The notes beneath the pieces were generated by a model. The model was not told where the DNA came from and did no database searches. It saw only the letters and a program-made list of their open reading frames with translations. Shown here piece after piece: positions 42,178 to 51,969 of a stretch of 64,000 nucleotides of DNA. This stretch comes from Pseudozobellia thermophila (GTDB lineage: Bacteria; Bacteroidota; Bacteroidia; Flavobacteriales; Flavobacteriaceae): assembly GCF_900141855.1 (NCBI RefSeq), contig NZ_FQYU01000012.1, positions 1 through 64,000 on the forward strand, written 5' to 3'. The translations under genes and the position numbers were made by a program. The number at the start of each line of letters is the position of its first letter. Within the stretch, counting starts at the first letter, position 1.

Positions 42178-43860
42178 ATGAATTTGAAGAAATTTAGTCA
42201 CAGCGTAACCCAAGACCCTAGCTTACCGGCGGCCCAGGCCCAGTTGCATGCCCTTGGCCTCACCGATGAAGATTTAAAAAAACCCTTTATCGGTATTGCC
42301 AGCACGGGCTATGAGGGGAATCCGTGCAATATGCACCTTAACGACTTGGCCGTTGAAGTAAAAAAAGGGGCGACCCAGGCCAATCTGGTAGGACTGATAT
42401 TTAATACCATTGGGGTAAGCGACGGGATATCGAACGGTACACCGGGGATGCGTTTTTCCCTGCCATCAAGGGATTTGATCGCCGATTCCATGGAGACCGT
42501 GGTAGAGGCCATGGGTTACGACGGATTGGTTACCGTAGTGGGTTGCGATAAGAATATGCCGGGAGCCCTGATCGCCCAGTTAAGGTTGAACCGGCCATCG
42601 ATCTTGGTCTATGGGGGTACCATAGCCTCCGGATGCCATAACGGAAAAAAGTTGGATATCATCTCGGCCTTCGAGGCCTTTGGCCAGAAAGTGGCCGGGA
42701 CCATTGACGAGGCGGAATACAAGGAAGTTATACATAAGGCTTGTCCCGGGGCGGGTGCCTGTGGCGGTATGTACACCGCCAACACCATGGCCTCGGCCAT
42801 TGAGGCCTTGGGCATGTCGCTGCCCTTCAATTCCTCCAATCCCGCGGTAAGCGATGGAAAATTGAAGGAACACGAATGCGTCAGGGCGGGCGAGGCCATG
42901 AGGTTACTGTTGGAGAAAGACATCAAGCCTTCGGATATCGTTACCAGAAAGTCTTTGGAAAATGCCATTCGAGTGGTGACCATCCTAGGGGGGTCTACCA
43001 ATGCCGTACTTCATTTCTTGGCGATAGCCAAGGCGGCCAAAATCGAATTTACCCTCGAGGATTTCCAAAATATAAGCGACTCGACCCCATTGTTGGCCGA
43101 CCTTAAACCTAGTGGACGCTATTCAATGGAAGACCTGCACGAGGTAGGCGGCGTGCCCGGCGTACTTAAATATATGCTCAAGCAAGGCATGTTGCATGGC
43201 GACTGCCTCACCGTAACCGGAAAAACATTGGCCGAAAACCTCGCCGATGCCGCAGAGTTGGATGCCGACCAAGATATTATCCGTACCGTCGAGAATCCCA
43301 TTAAGGAATCAGGACATATAAGAATCCTTTTTGGCAACTTGGCAACGGAAGGCGCCGTGGCCAAGATTACCGGTAAGGAAGGCCTTTCGTTTAGAGGACC
43401 AGCCAATGTATTCGACAGTGAGACGGCGGTGAACGAAGGCATCAAGAGTGGAAAGGTCAAAAAAGGGGATGTGGTAATCATCAGGTACGAAGGGCCCAAA
43501 GGGGCTCCGGGGATGCCCGAGATGCTCAAGCCAACCTCTTCCATTATGGGGGCCGGTTTGGGCAAACATGTGGCCCTGATCACCGATGGAAGGTTTTCAG
43601 GTGGTTCCCACGGCTTCGTCGTAGGCCACGTCTCTCCCGAAGCCCAGGTGGGAGGAAACATCGCCTTGGTCGAAAACGGCGATATCGTTGTGATCGATGC
43701 CGTGAACAACACCATCGACATCGAGGTCAGCGATGAGGTACTGGCCGAGCGAAGGGCCAAATGGAAGGCGCCCAAACTCAAGTTTGAAAGAGGGGTGCTC
43801 TACAAATATGCAAAGACGGTATCATCGGCCTCCCAAGGTTGTGTTACCGATGAATTTTAA
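42178..43860 (+). CDS. ilvD: Dihydroxy-acid dehydratase
   Basis: A 560-residue Fe-S dehydratase, the third enzyme of Val/Ile synthesis, converting dihydroxyacids to 2-oxoacids. Cluster cysteines lie in [15 protein letters not shown] and [12 protein letters not shown], and [14 protein letters not shown] is the conserved C-terminal block. First structural gene behind the attenuator; the plus-strand run continues with ilvB. Confidence 0.97.
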   Translation: MNLKKFSHSVTQDPSLPAAQAQLHALGLTDEDLKKPFIGIASTGYEGNPCNMHLNDLAVEVKKGATQANLVGLIFNTIGVSDGISNGTPGMRFSLPSRDLIADSMETVVEAMGYDGLVTVVGCDKNMPGALIAQLRLNRPSILVYGGTIASGCHNGKKLDIISAFEAFGQKVAGTIDEAEYKEVIHKACPGAGACGGMYTANTMASAIEALGMSLPFNSSNPAVSDGKLKEHECVRAGEAMRLLLEKDIKPSDIVTRKSLENAIRVVTILGGSTNAVLHFLAIAKAAKIEFTLEDFQNISDSTPLLADLKPSGRYSMEDLHEVGGVPGVLKYMLKQGMLHGDCLTVTGKTLAENLADAAELDADQDIIRTVENPIKESGHIRILFGNLATEGAVAKITGKEGLSFRGPANVFDSETAVNEGIKSGKVKKGDVVIIRYEGPKGAPGMPEMLKPTSSIMGAGLGKHVALITDGRFSGGSHGFVVGHVSPEAQVGGNIALVENGDIVVIDAVNNTIDIEVSDEVLAERRAKWKAPKLKFERGVLYKYAKTVSSASQGCVTDEF

Positions 43861-43955
43861 TAGGAATAGTAAAGGGAAAGTCGATTTTCCGATTGTTTAA
43901 ATACGTGTCTTAGTGGCAAGTCCGAAAGAAAAAGGCACCAATACTTGAACGTAAT

Positions 43956-45689
43956 ATGGAAGCAGTTAAAATAAAAACCGAGGAGGCTAAGAACAAGGCC
44001 AAGCTGAAAATGTCGGGTGCCGAAGCCATCATCCATTGTCTGTTGGCCGAAGGTGTCGATACGCTTTATGGGTATCCGGGAGGTGCCATTATGCCCGTAT
44101 ACGACGAGCTCTATAAGTTTCAGGACAAACTTACACATATCTTGACGCGGCACGAACAGGGAGCCGCCCATGCCGCCCAGGGTTATGCCCGGGTTTCGGG
44201 CAGGGTAGGCGTGGCCATGGCCACTTCGGGTCCGGGTGCGACCAATTTGGTGACGGGTCTTGCCGATGCGCAGATCGATTCGACACCAATGGTCTGCATT
44301 ACCGGGCAGGTGACCCGCGCGTTGTTGGGTTCCGATGCCTTTCAGGAGACGGATATCATAGGTATCTCGACCCCGGTCACCAAATGGAACTATCAAATTA
44401 CCAAGGCCGAAGAGATTCCAGAGATCATGGCCAAGGCTTTCTATATCGCAAAAGCCGGCCGTCCAGGTCCCGTTTTGGTCGATATCACAAAGAATGCCCA
44501 AATCGACGAGTTTGAGTTCAGTTATGAAAAATGTACGGCGGTCCGCAGCTATAATCCTGTGCCTAAGCCGGATGCCAAGGCCATCGAGGCGGCCGCTGAA
44601 TTGATCAATAGCGCCAAAAAGCCGATGATCGTGTGGGGGCAGGGCGTGATCTTGGGCAAGGCCGAGGAAGAGTTGAAGGCCTTGATCGAAAAGAGCGGTA
44701 TTCCCGCGGCATGGACCATCATGGGGGCCTCCGCCATCGATTCCGATCACCCCTTGAATGTGGGCATGGTGGGCATGCATGGCAACTATGGCCCGAATAT
44801 ATTGACCAATGAATGCGATTTGCTCATAGCCATAGGCATGCGTTTTGACGATAGGGTAACGGGAAAACTCGATACCTATGCCAAGCAGGCCAAGGTCATA
44901 CATTTCGAGATCGACAAGGCCGAGGTGAACAAGAACGTACACGCCGATGTGGCGGTCTTGGGCAATGCCAAGGAAACCTTGGGGCTGTTATTGCCCTTGG
45001 TCAACGAAAACAAGCACGAAGATTGGCATAACGAGTTCAAGAAGAAATACGAAATTGAGTTCAACGAAGTCATCAAGGGCGACATTCACCCGACAAAGGA
45101 AGGCTTGACCATGGGCGAGGTGATCGAACAGATCAATATCGCCTCGGGTAACAAGGCCGTTATCGTAACCGATGTGGGACAGCACCAAATGATCGGTTGC
45201 AGGTACGCCAAGTTCAAGGAGTCTAAAAGCAATATTACCTCCGGAGGCCTCGGTACGATGGGCTTTGCCCTTCCGGCCGCCATAGGGGCCAAAATGGGTG
45301 CCATGGACCGCGAAGTGGTCGCCATTATCGGCGACGGTGGCTACCAAATGACCATTCAGGAGCTCGGGGTGATCTTTCAACACAACCTTCCCGTTAAGAT
45401 CGTCGTGCTCAACAACGACCATTTGGGTATGGTAAGGCAATGGCAGGAGCTCTTTTTCGATAAGCGATATGCCTCTACGGTAATGGTCAATCCCGATTTT
45501 GTGAAGATTGCCGAAGGCTATCACATAGAATCGAAAAGGGTGAGCAAGAGGGAAGAATTGCAATCGACCATTGAGGAGATGATCGCTTCCAAAAATCCGT
45601 ATTTCCTGGAAGTGAAGGTAGAAAAGGAAGACAACGTCTTCCCCATGGTACCTGCAGGGGCATCGGTTTCCGATATCCGTTTAAAATAA
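43956..45689 (+). CDS. ilvB: Acetolactate synthase, large (catalytic) subunit
   Basis: A 577-residue thiamine-diphosphate enzyme condensing pyruvate with pyruvate or 2-oxobutyrate. Landmarks: catalytic Glu in TRHEQGAAHAAQGYAR, the FAD-binding central domain, and the ThDP motif GDGGYQMTIQELGV..VVLNNDHLGMVRQWQ. The first ~18 residues are a charged extension. Its small subunit gene ilvN is not directly adjacent because a methyltransferase gene lies between. Confidence 0.97.
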   Translation: MEAVKIKTEEAKNKAKLKMSGAEAIIHCLLAEGVDTLYGYPGGAIMPVYDELYKFQDKLTHILTRHEQGAAHAAQGYARVSGRVGVAMATSGPGATNLVTGLADAQIDSTPMVCITGQVTRALLGSDAFQETDIIGISTPVTKWNYQITKAEEIPEIMAKAFYIAKAGRPGPVLVDITKNAQIDEFEFSYEKCTAVRSYNPVPKPDAKAIEAAAELINSAKKPMIVWGQGVILGKAEEELKALIEKSGIPAAWTIMGASAIDSDHPLNVGMVGMHGNYGPNILTNECDLLIAIGMRFDDRVTGKLDTYAKQAKVIHFEIDKAEVNKNVHADVAVLGNAKETLGLLLPLVNENKHEDWHNEFKKKYEIEFNEVIKGDIHPTKEGLTMGEVIEQINIASGNKAVIVTDVGQHQMIGCRYAKFKESKSNITSGGLGTMGFALPAAIGAKMGAMDREVVAIIGDGGYQMTIQELGVIFQHNLPVKIVVLNNDHLGMVRQWQELFFDKRYASTVMVNPDFVKIAEGYHIESKRVSKREELQSTIEEMIASKNPYFLEVKVEKEDNVFPMVPAGASVSDIRLK

Positions 45690-45747
45690 CAATGAAAATT
45701 GGTTTTGGCCCGTTTTTGACGGTCTGCCGATAAGCCCTTGAACCAGA

Positions 45748-46335
45748 ATGGCCATGTTCGACACCAACATTTCCGATACTCCCGAAATTTATGGGCAGAT
45801 AGTGCAAAGATCGAAGGAAGTCGGCTTTACCATGCCTTCCGACGTTTACATAGGCACCTTGTTGAAGACCTTGGTGGCCTCAAAGCCGAAAGGCAGGTTC
45901 CTTGAACTGGGTACGGGCCTTGGCCTAAGCTTGGCATGGATCCTCGACGGAATGGATGCCGGATCGAAAGTGGTATCGATCGACAATGATCCAAAGTGGG
46001 TTCGAATAGCCCAAGCGTATTTTGAAAAAGATGCCAGGCTCAAGCTGGTGTGCGCCGATGTGGGCAAATGGTTGAAAACCTATTCGGGCGAAAAATTCGA
46101 TTTGGTTTTTGCCGATGCATGGCCGGGCAAGTACAGTGAAATCGAAGAAGTCCTCGACCTGGTAAAGGTGGGCGGCTTTTACGTAATCGACGATATGAAG
46201 GCCCAGCCGAACTGGCCCTATGGCCACGAAGGGCATGTACAGGACCTTGTAGCCTATTTGGAAAGGAAGCGGGATTTTACCTTGACCAAGATGGATTGGT
46301 CGACAGGGCTTGTCGTAGCGGTTAGAAATAAATAA
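45748..46335 (+). CDS. O-methyltransferase-like SAM-dependent enzyme
   Basis: A 195-residue class I methyltransferase. Motif I is FLELGTGLGLSLAWIL (~50-65), motif II VVSIDNDPKWVRIAQ (~74-88) and the later acidic motif LVFADAWPGKYSE (~121-133), with a YVIDDM strand. It resembles small-molecule O-methyltransferases of the COMT-like group. It lies 58 bp behind ilvB and 129 bp before ilvN, so it is transcribed with the acetolactate synthase subunits; a direct role in branched-chain synthesis is not known to me. Confidence 0.85.
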   Translation: MAMFDTNISDTPEIYGQIVQRSKEVGFTMPSDVYIGTLLKTLVASKPKGRFLELGTGLGLSLAWILDGMDAGSKVVSIDNDPKWVRIAQAYFEKDARLKLVCADVGKWLKTYSGEKFDLVFADAWPGKYSEIEEVLDLVKVGGFYVIDDMKAQPNWPYGHEGHVQDLVAYLERKRDFTLTKMDWSTGLVVAVRNK

Positions 46336-46390
46336 GGGACCGTTGAAAAGGGGCGGTAGCTGTCGACGACAATAAATTAAAAGTAACCCC

Positions 46391-46444
46391 TCGGGCGCAG
46401 TCGAGAGGATTTAAATACAGAAAACAACAATCGGCTGCGTTCGA
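46391..46444. repeat. Inverted pair of REP-like palindromes inside the ilv operon
   Basis: TCGGGCGCAGTCGA (46391-46404) and TCGGCTGCGTTCGA (46431-46444) are opposite-orientation versions of one 14-bp sequence, TCGrCTGCGyyCGA, separated by 26 bp. The second is flanked by AATCGG/CCGATT arms. Similar short palindromes are common between genes in Bacteroidota genomes. They lie in the methyltransferase-ilvN gap. Confidence 0.5.
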
Positions 46445-46464
46445 CCGATTATATGGAGTAAGTG

Positions 46465-46998
46465 ATGAAAAAACAACAGTGGTTTACAATTTCGGTATAT
46501 TCCGAGAACAACGTTGGCCTTTTGAACAGAATATCAGGTATATTTTTAAAGCGCCATATCAACATTGAAAGCCTTAACGTCTCAAAATCCGAGATCGATG
46601 GGGTTTCCAAATTTACGATCGTAGTGCATACCACCGAAAAATGGGTGCGCAATATCGTAGGACAAATAGAGAAGCAGATCGAAGTGATCAAGGCCTTCTA
46701 CCATACCGACGAAGAGACGATCTACCAAGAGTCGGCCTTGTTTAAAATTGCATCGAACCTCCTGTTCGACGAAAGGCAGATCCAAAATATTATAAAAGAC
46801 AACAATTCGCAGATCGTTACCGTGGCCCGTGAGTTTTTTGTAATCGCCAAATCGGGTAGAAGGAACGAGATCGATGATATGTACGAGCAACTGAAACCCT
46901 ATGGCATCATGCAGTTCGTAAGGTCTGGGCGTATATCCGTATCCAAGGATATAATGCAGATAACGGGGCTGCTCAAAGAATTTTACGAAGAGGCCTAA
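46465..46998 (+). CDS. ilvN: Acetolactate synthase, small (regulatory) subunit
   Basis: A 177-residue protein from the ATG at 46465 (a GTG one codon earlier is possible). The N-terminal ACT domain is WFTISVYSENNVGLLNRISGIFLKR, which binds the feedback inhibitor valine; the C-terminal part activates IlvB (IMQFVRSGRISVSKD). Length is typical. It is separated from ilvB by the methyltransferase gene and the REP-like pair. Confidence 0.95.
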   Translation: MKKQQWFTISVYSENNVGLLNRISGIFLKRHINIESLNVSKSEIDGVSKFTIVVHTTEKWVRNIVGQIEKQIEVIKAFYHTDEETIYQESALFKIASNLLFDERQIQNIIKDNNSQIVTVAREFFVIAKSGRRNEIDDMYEQLKPYGIMQFVRSGRISVSKDIMQITGLLKEFYEEA

Positions 46999-47109
46999 TT
47001 ATTACAGGCAATAACTTATTAATACGTATTTTCGTTGGTCGAAAATTTTAAATAACCGATAAATTGAACATTTTCCTGTGGTGCAGGATGAAAAGAAAAA
47101 TTATTATCT

Positions 47110-48585
47110 ATGGCAAATTACTTCAATACACTATCATTAAGGGATAAACTGGCCCAATTGGGTAAATGTAGGTTTATGGAATCCTCGGAGTTTTCCGATG
47201 GTGTATCCGCTTTAAAGGGAAAAAAAATAGTGATCGTGGGTTGTGGTGCCCAGGGATTGAACCAAGGGCTCAACATGCGCGATTCGGGCTTGGATATTTC
47301 CTATGCCCTGCGCGAAGGTGCAATCAAGGAAAAGCGTCAATCTTATGTCAATGCCACTGAAAACGGTTTTGATGTGGGAACTTATGAAGAGCTGGTGCCA
47401 TCGGCCGATTTGGTGATCAACCTGACGCCCGACAAACAGCATACGAGCGTTATCAACGCCGTAATGCCCTTGATGAAAAAAGGGGCCACGCTTTCTTACT
47501 CGCATGGTTTCAATATTGTGGAAGAGGGCATGCAGATCCGCGAAGACCTTACCGTTATCATGGTCGCGCCCAAATGTCCGGGTTCGGAAGTCCGCGAAGA
47601 ATACAAAAGAGGTTTCGGCGTACCTACCTTGATCGCCGTTCATCCCGACAACGACCCACAGGGCAAAGGACTGGAGCAGGCCAAGGCCTATGCAGTGGCT
47701 ACCGGAGGGCATAGGGCCGGTGTGCTTGAATCGTCCTTCGTGGCCGAGGTAAAGTCCGACCTAATGGGCGAGCAGACCATTTTATGCGGATTGTTGCAGA
47801 CAGGTAGCATCCTATGTTTCGACAAAATGGTCGAGAAGGGCATCGATCCGGGGTATGCATCCAAACTTATCCAATACGGATGGGAGACCGTAACCGAGGG
47901 AATGAAGTACGGTGGCATTACCAATATGATGGACCGTCTTTCCAACCCGGCCAAAATCAAGGCCTTTGAACTGTCGGAAGAATTGAAGGAAATCATGCGT
48001 CCGCTTTTCCAAAAGCATATGGACGATATCATGACCGGCCATTTCTCGAAGACCATGATGGAAGATTGGGCCAATGACGACGAAAACCTATTGCGCTGGA
48101 GGGCCGAAACCGGTGAGACCGCATTTGAAAAAACGCCCGCTGGCGATATGGAAATTTCCGAACAGGAGTTTTACGACAATGGCGTTTTGATGATCGCCAT
48201 GGTAAGGGCAGGCGTAGAGTTGGCCTATGAAAGCATGACGGAATCGGGTATCATTGGCGAATCGGCCTATTACGAGTCCTTGCACGAAACCCCTTTGATC
48301 GCCAACACCATTGCGAGAAAGAAATTGTTCGAAATGAACCGGGTTATCTCCGATACGGCCGAGTACGGTTGTTACCTCTTCGATCATGCCTGTAAGCCCC
48401 TGTTGGCCGATTTTATGAAGAAGATCGACACCGATGTAATCGGAACCGCCTACGGAAAAGACAAGGATAACGGGGTAGACAATGCCAAGTTGATCGCCGT
48501 GAACAAAGTGTTGCGCGAACATCCGGTAGAAGTGGTAGGAGCGAGGCTGCGTGCTTCGATGACCGCCATGAAGCCTATTGTATAA
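47110..48585 (+). CDS. ilvC: Ketol-acid reductoisomerase, class II
   Basis: A 491-residue NADPH enzyme that rearranges and reduces acetolactate. The length and double C-terminal knotted domain mark the long class II form. NADPH-binding is [16 protein letters not shown] (~36-51); metal-binding acidic residues lie in [15 protein letters not shown] and the C-terminal repeat. Its own AT-rich 110-bp upstream gap may contain an internal promoter. It ends before a terminator-like hairpin. Confidence 0.97.
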   Translation: MANYFNTLSLRDKLAQLGKCRFMESSEFSDGVSALKGKKIVIVGCGAQGLNQGLNMRDSGLDISYALREGAIKEKRQSYVNATENGFDVGTYEELVPSADLVINLTPDKQHTSVINAVMPLMKKGATLSYSHGFNIVEEGMQIREDLTVIMVAPKCPGSEVREEYKRGFGVPTLIAVHPDNDPQGKGLEQAKAYAVATGGHRAGVLESSFVAEVKSDLMGEQTILCGLLQTGSILCFDKMVEKGIDPGYASKLIQYGWETVTEGMKYGGITNMMDRLSNPAKIKAFELSEELKEIMRPLFQKHMDDIMTGHFSKTMMEDWANDDENLLRWRAETGETAFEKTPAGDMEISEQEFYDNGVLMIAMVRAGVELAYESMTESGIIGESAYYESLHETPLIANTIARKKLFEMNRVISDTAEYGCYLFDHACKPLLADFMKKIDTDVIGTAYGKDKDNGVDNAKLIAVNKVLREHPVEVVGARLRASMTAMKPIV

Positions 48586-48596
48586 TTTTAATTAAG

Positions 48597-48651
48597 CCCT
48601 GTTCGTTTATAGGTCGCCCGTTAAGGGACTCTTTGCGAACAGGGTTTTTTT
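48597..48651 (+). terminator. Terminator-like hairpin between ilvC and ilvA
   Basis: CCCTGTTCG (48597-48605) and CGAACAGGG (48637-48645) form a 9-bp stem with a long 31-base loop, followed by a run of T residues that ends just before the ilvA ATG at 48654. It may reduce ilvA expression relative to ilvC or act as a regulated terminator. Confidence 0.65.
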
Positions 48652-48653
48652 GT

Positions 48654-49904
48654 ATGTCGTATTTTCCCAACATTGCCGATATTCGAAAAGCGGCCGAGAC
48701 CATTGGCCAAGTGGCCTCCGTAACCCCGCTGACCCCCAGTATAAGGCTGTCAAAATTGTTTGATGCCCACATCCTTTTGAAACGGGAAGACCTACACCGG
48801 GTACGGTCTTACAAGATCCGGGGAGCCTTTAATAAGATCAGTTCCCTATCCGATAAGGAAAGGAAAAACGGTATCGTATGCGCCAGCGCCGGCAACCACG
48901 CCCAGGGCGTGGCCTTTGCCTGCAACCATTTGGGCATTCGCGGGACCATTTACATGCCTTCGGTAACACCCAAGCAAAAAATAGAACAGACCAAGATGTT
49001 CGGTGGCGAATGGGTAGACGTGGTCTTGGAGGGCGATACCTTTGACGATTCGTTCAAAAGTTCGATGGCGTTCTGTACGGCGAACGATAAGACCTTTATC
49101 CACCCCTTTGACGACCCTAAGGTCATTGAAGGGCAGGGTACGGTAGGTCTTGAGCTGTTGGACCAATCCCAAGAACCCATCGATTACGTATTCGCTGCAA
49201 TCGGTGGTGGCGGACTCGCATCGGGGCTGATCGGGGTTTTTAAAGAGCTTGCCCCACAAGCCAAAATAATTGGTGTAGAGCCCCAAGGGGCGCCATCGAT
49301 GAAAACATCCATGGAAAAAGGGGTGAACACCAAACTGGGGCAAATAGATAAATTTATCGATGGGGCCGCCGTCCAAAAGGTAGGCGACCTTACTTTTGAG
49401 ATTTGTAAAAGCGGACTGAGCGATATCGTGGCCGTACCCGAAGGCAAGGTTTGTCAGGTAATTTTAGACCTTTACAACCGCGATGCCATTGTGGTGGAAC
49501 CGGCCGGTGCCCTGACTATTGCCGCCTTGGATTATTTTTCGGAAGAGATCAAGGGAAAAAACGTGGTCTGCATCCTAAGTGGCAGCAACAACGATATCAC
49601 CCGAACGGCCGAGATCAAGGAAAGGGCCTTGCTCTACGGACAGTTAAAGCATTATTTTATTGTGCGATTCCCACAACGGCCCGGAGCCCTAAAAGAATTT
49701 GTGGCCGAAATTTTGGGTCCAGATGACGACATTACGCATTTTGAATACTCCAAAAAATCGAGTCGTGAGAACGCTCCGGCCATCGTTGGTATCGAACTTA
49801 AGCGTCCGGAAGACCTGCAGCCCCTTATTGGACGTATGAAGGCCAATAATTTTTATGGAGACTACCTAAACGACAAACCCGACCTTTTTCAATACCTTAT
49901 TTAA
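48654..49904 (+). CDS. ilvA: Threonine ammonia-lyase (threonine deaminase)
   Basis: A 416-residue PLP enzyme making 2-oxobutyrate from threonine for isoleucine synthesis. I start at the ATG at 48654 (MSYFPNIADI); the upstream TTG lies inside the terminator stem. K54 in RSYKIRGAFNK binds PLP, and SAGNHAQG and GGGGLASG are phosphate-binding loops. The C-terminal single ACT-like domain (FPQRPGALKEFV) would respond to isoleucine. Its position behind a terminator suggests separate control. Confidence 0.95.
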   Translation: MSYFPNIADIRKAAETIGQVASVTPLTPSIRLSKLFDAHILLKREDLHRVRSYKIRGAFNKISSLSDKERKNGIVCASAGNHAQGVAFACNHLGIRGTIYMPSVTPKQKIEQTKMFGGEWVDVVLEGDTFDDSFKSSMAFCTANDKTFIHPFDDPKVIEGQGTVGLELLDQSQEPIDYVFAAIGGGGLASGLIGVFKELAPQAKIIGVEPQGAPSMKTSMEKGVNTKLGQIDKFIDGAAVQKVGDLTFEICKSGLSDIVAVPEGKVCQVILDLYNRDAIVVEPAGALTIAALDYFSEEIKGKNVVCILSGSNNDITRTAEIKERALLYGQLKHYFIVRFPQRPGALKEFVAEILGPDDDITHFEYSKKSSRENAPAIVGIELKRPEDLQPLIGRMKANNFYGDYLNDKPDLFQYLI

Positions 49905-50035
49905 AAAAATCATACGGTTCTGTGATATTGCTAAAAGCACAACGATTTAATAATATTTTAGCGCTTTTCTGTTTTTATTATTCCGTATTTTCGTTTTAAC
50001 ATAATTTGTTATACCCATTTTAGATACCAACACAA

Positions 50036-51616
50036 ATGAAGACTATTCCTGAAGAGTTCCAGATCAAGGAACTTATTGAGCAGAAACAATATTTGATCGA
50101 TGGTGAGTTGAAGACATGGACGGGAAACACGACCGAAGTCTATTCGACCATATCGTCTACCGAAACGTACAAGCCAACGGTTTTGGGCAGTATACCCGAC
50201 ATGGGCGAGCCCGAGGCACTGGAGGCATTGGATGCCGCCATGGCCGCCTATGGCAGGGGGCAGGGAGTATGGCCGACCATGCACGTAAAAGACCGTATCG
50301 AATGCATGGAGAATTTCGTCGGGCAAATGGAGACCAAGCGCGATGAAATTGTCAAACTCCTGATGTGGGAAATCGGTAAGTCCCTTCCCGATTCGCAAAA
50401 AGAATTTGACCGTACCATCGAATACATCTACGATACCATAGAGGAATACAAGGAACTCGATCGCAATTCGGCCAAGTTTCAAAAACACGATGGCGTCTAT
50501 GCCCATATCAAAAGAGGGCCCCTAGGTGTCGTTCTGTGCCTCGGGCCGTACAATTATCCGTTGAACGAAACCTTTGCCCTGTTGATTCCCGCCATAATCA
50601 TGGGCAATACGACCATATTTAAGCCGGCAAAGCACGGGGTCTTGTTGATCACCCCTTTGTTGGAAGCCTTTCAAAGCTCGTTTCCAAAGGGCGTCGTAAA
50701 CATTCTTTTCGGTAGGGGAAGGGCGGTGGCGGCCCCGATCATGCAGACGGGCAAGGTCGATGTCCTGGCGCTGATCGGCAATAGCAAATCGGCCAACGCC
50801 TTGCAGGAACAGCATCCGAAGAGTAACCGGCTGCGGTTGGTATTGGGACTTGAGGCCAAAAACCCCGCCATTATTTTGCCCGATGCGGACCTAGACCTTA
50901 CGATCGATGAATGTATCGCCGGTACATTGTCGTTCAATGGGCAAAGATGTACGGCACTTAAGGTAATCTACGTGCATGAAGATATTAGGGATGAATTTAT
51001 AAAACGCTATTCCAAAAGGGTAGACGAACTAAAATTCGGAAACCCGTGGGAAGAGGGGGTTAAGCTTACGCCCCTCCCGGAACCGGGTAAACCGGCCTAT
51101 ATCCAAGAGTTGATAGATGATGCCGTTGAAAAGGGCGCAAAAATAATGAACCAAAAAGGAGGCCAGAAATTTGACAATTACATCTGGCCAGCCGTGCTTT
51201 ATCCCGTAACCAAGGATATGCGGGTGTACCAAGAAGAACAGTTCGGACCGGTGATTCCCGTTCTTTCCTTTTCCGATATCGAGGAACCGCTCAACGATAT
51301 GGCCGAGAGCAACTACGGGCAACAGGTAAGTCTGTTCGGAAAGGATGTTTATACCTTGTCGCCCTTGATCGATACCTTGGTCAACCTGGTCTGTAGGGTC
51401 AACCTGAACAGTTCGTGCCAAAGAGGCCCCGACGTATATCCGTTTACCGGTAGGAAGGATTCGGCCCAGGCGACCTTGAGCGTACACGATGCCCTGCGCT
51501 CCTTTTCCATTAGGACCTTCGTGGCCTTTAAGGACAATGAACTCAATAACGAGACCGTACAAAACCTATTGGAGGCCAAGGTGTCCAATTTTGTTAGCAC
51601 CGACTACATTCTTTAA
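50036..51616 (+). CDS. gapN: NADP-dependent glyceraldehyde-3-phosphate dehydrogenase
   Basis: A 526-residue aldehyde dehydrogenase-superfamily enzyme, non-phosphorylating, that oxidises glyceraldehyde 3-phosphate to 3-phosphoglycerate and makes NADPH. The catalytic C305 is in [10 protein letters not shown], the general base Glu in [12 protein letters not shown], and [11 protein letters not shown] and FKPAKHG line the cofactor site. In this setting it could feed NADPH to IlvC. An AT-rich 130-bp gap upstream probably holds its own promoter. Confidence 0.92.
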   Translation: MKTIPEEFQIKELIEQKQYLIDGELKTWTGNTTEVYSTISSTETYKPTVLGSIPDMGEPEALEALDAAMAAYGRGQGVWPTMHVKDRIECMENFVGQMETKRDEIVKLLMWEIGKSLPDSQKEFDRTIEYIYDTIEEYKELDRNSAKFQKHDGVYAHIKRGPLGVVLCLGPYNYPLNETFALLIPAIIMGNTTIFKPAKHGVLLITPLLEAFQSSFPKGVVNILFGRGRAVAAPIMQTGKVDVLALIGNSKSANALQEQHPKSNRLRLVLGLEAKNPAIILPDADLDLTIDECIAGTLSFNGQRCTALKVIYVHEDIRDEFIKRYSKRVDELKFGNPWEEGVKLTPLPEPGKPAYIQELIDDAVEKGAKIMNQKGGQKFDNYIWPAVLYPVTKDMRVYQEEQFGPVIPVLSFSDIEEPLNDMAESNYGQQVSLFGKDVYTLSPLIDTLVNLVCRVNLNSSCQRGPDVYPFTGRKDSAQATLSVHDALRSFSIRTFVAFKDNELNNETVQNLLEAKVSNFVSTDYIL

Positions 51617-51879
51617 GGAAGAAGGACAGGTTACTGTAAGACTATACTACAAACTCCACAATCTATCGGATTGCTGGGGTTTGTTGTTTTTTAACCCTTC
51701 TCTCCCAAGGGCTACTTCCCGTTGCATCCAGTTCAGTACCAAGGGATTTGGTGCCCAATTTGAGCTAATTCCTATGTTTGTGTTAAATTTTAACCTCAAT
51801 TTGTAGTTTAGGATGTAAATAGGTTAAAATAGCATAGTTATTGGATAAATGTGTAAAGCAAATTCTTATCGAGGCAAAC
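51617..51879 (+). other. Region between gapN and the MFS promoter
   Basis: No gene is supported. CAATTTGTAG at 51797-51806 is repeated inverted at 51953-51962, flanking the candidate MFS promoter and leader, and could be an operator pair. Confidence 0.3.
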
Positions 51880-51887
51880 TAATTTTG
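51880..51887 (+). promoter_or_regulatory. -7 box TAATTTTG of the MFS transporter gene
   Basis: Exact match to TAnnTTTG, with transcription expected near 51894. A 10-codon frame (MDVPQTFPNR) starts at 51901 and stops at 51933, ahead of the MFS start at 51970, so a short upstream ORF may influence its translation. Confidence 0.45.
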
Positions 51888-51969
51888 TAGGGTAAAATTT
51901 ATGGATGTACCTCAAACATTCCCAAACAGGTGAACATAAAAAATAGTTTAACCTACAAATTGCAAGATT

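Noticed and set aside
43857-44942. 361-codon minus-strand frame opposite ilvB
   Set aside because: Antisense to a complete acetolactate synthase; no family features of its own.
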